Of a stretch of 7,356 nucleotides of DNA, positions 6,097-7,356 are shown in pieces. The notes below the pieces were generated by a model. The model made no database searches, had not been told where the DNA came from, and was given only the letters and a program-made list of their open reading frames with translations. Location: the NCBI GenBank assembly GCA_049317545.1, contig JBMOIB010000138.1, positions 1 to 7,356 on the forward strand, read 5' to 3'. The stretch comes from REEB506 sp049317545. Lineage in GTDB: Bacteria; Pseudomonadota; Alphaproteobacteria; Caulobacterales; Aquidulcibacteraceae. The position numbers and the translations under genes were made by a program. Position 1 is the first letter of the stretch. Each line of letters begins with the position of its first letter.

Positions 6097-6104
6097 AAGG
6101 GGAA
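6097..6104 (+). promoter_or_regulatory. Ribosome-binding site of the FAH-family gene
   Basis: AAGGGGAA lies 3 nt before the ATG at 6108, with its GGGG core 5 nt away, and fixes the start so that the hydrophobic N terminus is part of the protein. Confidence 0.6.
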
Positions 6105-6107
6105 CCG

Positions 6108-7280
6108 ATGCGCATTCTATCCATCGCCGGCGTCCTGATCGGGCTTGGCTTCGCCGCGGCGGTCATCGTTGGGGCCCGGCCAGAGCCGGTTAAGCCGCCG
6201 CCGCGACCGAATGCGACGGCGCCTCTGCGCGCCACCCTGGCGATCGCCCCGGCTGACGAGGCGCTGACGTTCGCCCGCTTTGCAGACGGACCCGGGTTCA
6301 AGACGATGGCGGTCCAAACCTACAAGGACGGCCTTGTCGGCGGCGTCGATCTGGGTCCGCTCATGGACGACGGCGAAGACGCGATCGGCCTTTACAACCG
6401 CCTGGGCTACGACGCAGTCGCGGCTTTCGTCGCCAGCGCCGCGGCGACCGCCAGCCGCGATGCGGCCGCGCTCGCTACGCCCGTGGACCTGCGCAAGGTG
6501 CACGCGGCGGTCGCAACGAATTATCCCGAGCACGCCGACGAAGCGAACGTCGAGGACGGGCCCTTCATGTTCGCCAAGATCGCCCAACCGACCGCGTCGC
6601 GCGCGGCCATCCCCGCGACCGACGGCCTGCTCGATTACGAAGTCGAACTCTGCCTCGTCACGCTGACGCCGATCGCAGCGACCGGCGGCGCGAAGGGTGG
6701 GCTCATCCTGTGCAACGACGTCACCGATCGCGCCGCGCTCCTCCGCGGCGCCGACGTGCGCGACATAAGTTCGGGTAAGGGCTTCACGGATGGCAAAAGC
6801 GGCGCGGGCTTCCTCCCCGTCGGCGATCTGTTCGTCATTCCGCGCGACCTCAAGGCCTTCGTCGCGCCGATCGAGCTGCGATTGTCCGTGAACGGAGAGG
6901 AGCGCCAGCGCACGCCCGTCGCAAAATGGATCTGGGACCTCGATCGATTGCTCGTCGAGACCGGGAAACGCCAAGGCGTGCGTTGGACGTGGCGCGAGGG
7001 CGTCGCGGAGCTTCCCGTCGGCGCCGACGGCGTCATACCCGATCGCACCTTAGTGCTCGCCGGCACGCCGGCGGGCACGATCTTTACGGGTCCAGGGCCG
7101 GCCACATTCGTCCGCGGCGCGTTCGATTGGATGAAGGCGCTCGGCCAACACAGCATCTTCCAATCGATCGTCGAGCGGACAATCGCCGACGACAAGGCCT
7201 CCGGCGCCTACCTGAGAAAAGACGACGTCGTGACGATCCGCGTCGAGCGCCTGGGAACGCTCGAAAATCGCGTCGAATAG
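6108..7280 (+). CDS. FAH-family hydrolase with N-terminal signal/anchor
   Basis: The 390-residue protein belongs to the fumarylacetoacetate hydrolase superfamily, metal-dependent enzymes that cleave or decarboxylate 1,3-diketo acids and related compounds. Family landmarks are visible: N-Y-P-E-H-A-D-E (138-145, expected catalytic His142/Glu145 region), FMFAKIAQPTAS (153-164), DYEVEL (176-181, metal ligands Glu178 and Glu180), CNDVTDR (202-208, ligand Asp204), SGKGFTDGKSGAGFLPVG (222-239) and LAGTPAGTIFTGPG (317-330). All expected metal-binding residues are present, so it is probably active. Unlike most family members it begins with a hydrophobic segment (3-22) followed by a Pro-rich stretch (26-34), suggesting a signal peptide (possible cut after Ala23) or a membrane anchor. 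It is transcribed away from the sigma operon and has its own ribosome-binding site. The substrate cannot be told; no neighbouring aromatic catabolism genes are in view. Confidence 0.88.
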   Translation: MRILSIAGVLIGLGFAAAVIVGARPEPVKPPPRPNATAPLRATLAIAPADEALTFARFADGPGFKTMAVQTYKDGLVGGVDLGPLMDDGEDAIGLYNRLGYDAVAAFVASAAATASRDAAALATPVDLRKVHAAVATNYPEHADEANVEDGPFMFAKIAQPTASRAAIPATDGLLDYEVELCLVTLTPIAATGGAKGGLILCNDVTDRAALLRGADVRDISSGKGFTDGKSGAGFLPVGDLFVIPRDLKAFVAPIELRLSVNGEERQRTPVAKWIWDLDRLLVETGKRQGVRWTWREGVAELPVGADGVIPDRTLVLAGTPAGTIFTGPGPATFVRGAFDWMKALGQHSIFQSIVERTIADDKASGAYLRKDDVVTIRVERLGTLENRVE

Positions 7281-7356
7281 TGCGGGCTCCCCACGATCGC
7301 CGACCCAAGGTCAAGCAAATGTAGCAACGTTGCGACCTGTATTGGGCGCGCTCACT
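7281..7356. other. Non-coding tail with inverted repeat past FAH gene
   Basis: After the FAH-family stop codon there is no recognisable gene start before the window ends. The perfect 10-bp palindrome GCAACGTTGC lies at 7324-7333, flanked by AGGTC (7308-7312) and GACCT (7334-7338). AGGTC..GCAA can pair with TTGCGACCT as a 9-bp stem with a 2-nt bulge. No T-tract follows, so a canonical terminator is not shown; it may be an operator for a gene beyond the window edge. Confidence 0.35.

Larger units (their letters stand above)
5997..6107. promoter_or_regulatory. Divergent promoter region, sigma operon / FAH gene
   Basis: This 111-bp gap must carry the promoters for both the leftward sigma operon and the rightward FAH-family gene. 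Visible structure: GGAGC/GCTCC (6014-6018, 6024-6028), in the leader of the leftward mRNA; GCATC direct repeats read on the minus strand (6041-6045 and 6063-6067), 22 bp apart; and AGCGAT (6055-6060) with ATCGCT (6091-6096), flanking an inner GGGCC/GGCCC hairpin (6075-6079, 6085-6089). No clear GGAAC-type ECF -35 element oriented into either gene and no strong sigma-70 promoter is visible; TTGGAG at 6051-6056 is the only passable rightward -35 and lacks a good -10. Confidence 0.5.

Noticed and set aside
5013..6098. A 361-codon plus-strand frame across the sigma operon.
   Set aside because: Antisense to the sigma factor, the DUF6249-like gene and the micropeptide; no recognisable fold, and it ends just before the FAH ribosome-binding site.
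6117..6974. A 285-codon minus-strand frame inside the FAH-family gene.
   Set aside because: Antisense shadow of a gene with clear catalytic motifs; no ribosome-binding site.

Overview
The window is a GC-rich piece (about two thirds G+C by eye) of a Gram-negative chromosome, most likely from an alphaproteobacterium. The reasons are a lipoprotein BamB next to Der and a YfgM-like protein, an alphaproteobacterial-looking PanB (LTAYT in place of LTAYD), and an ECF sigma factor operon containing a DUF6249-like membrane protein. No genus can be assigned from sequence alone. No mobile element, CRISPR array, rRNA or tRNA was seen.

Layout. Positions 1-180 are non-coding and hold two inverted repeats downstream of der. 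From 5996 down to 181, eight genes run leftward on the minus strand with tiny gaps or overlaps. In transcription order they are: a 28-residue hydrophobic peptide (5910-5996), a three-helix DUF6249-like membrane protein (5489-5896), an ECF sigma factor (4953-5492), a small two-helix putative anti-sigma or partner protein (4600-4956), panB (3696-4547), a YfgM-like single-pass TPR protein (2922-3620), bamB (1536-2900) and der (181-1536). A 111-bp divergent intergenic region (5997-6107) separates this block from a plus-strand gene for an FAH-family protein with an N-terminal signal or anchor (6108-7280). The last 76 bases are non-coding with a short palindrome.

How the genes work together. The YfgM-bamB-der block is the same order known in Escherichia coli (yfgM-bamB-der): a translocon-associated chaperone-like protein, an outer-membrane beta-barrel assembly lipoprotein, and a ribosome-assembly GTPase. 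panB (pantothenate/CoA synthesis) precedes it. The four genes upstream look like a self-contained regulatory operon: an ECF sigma factor whose start and stop codons overlap those of two membrane proteins, headed by a very small hydrophobic peptide with a strong Shine-Dalgarno sequence. The two parts are separated by only 52 bp carrying a GC-rich inverted repeat, so read-through or a second promoter is possible.

Most interesting points: the compact sigma-factor operon with its unlisted micropeptide and a partner that lacks the zinc anti-sigma motif; an apparently exported FAH-family enzyme sharing the divergent control region; the loss of the Asn of NKxD in the second GTPase domain of Der (AKWD); and a 14-bp inverted repeat with a 46-nt loop past der. 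I see no clear evidence of a wholly new system; the sigma operon is the best candidate for a less-described one.
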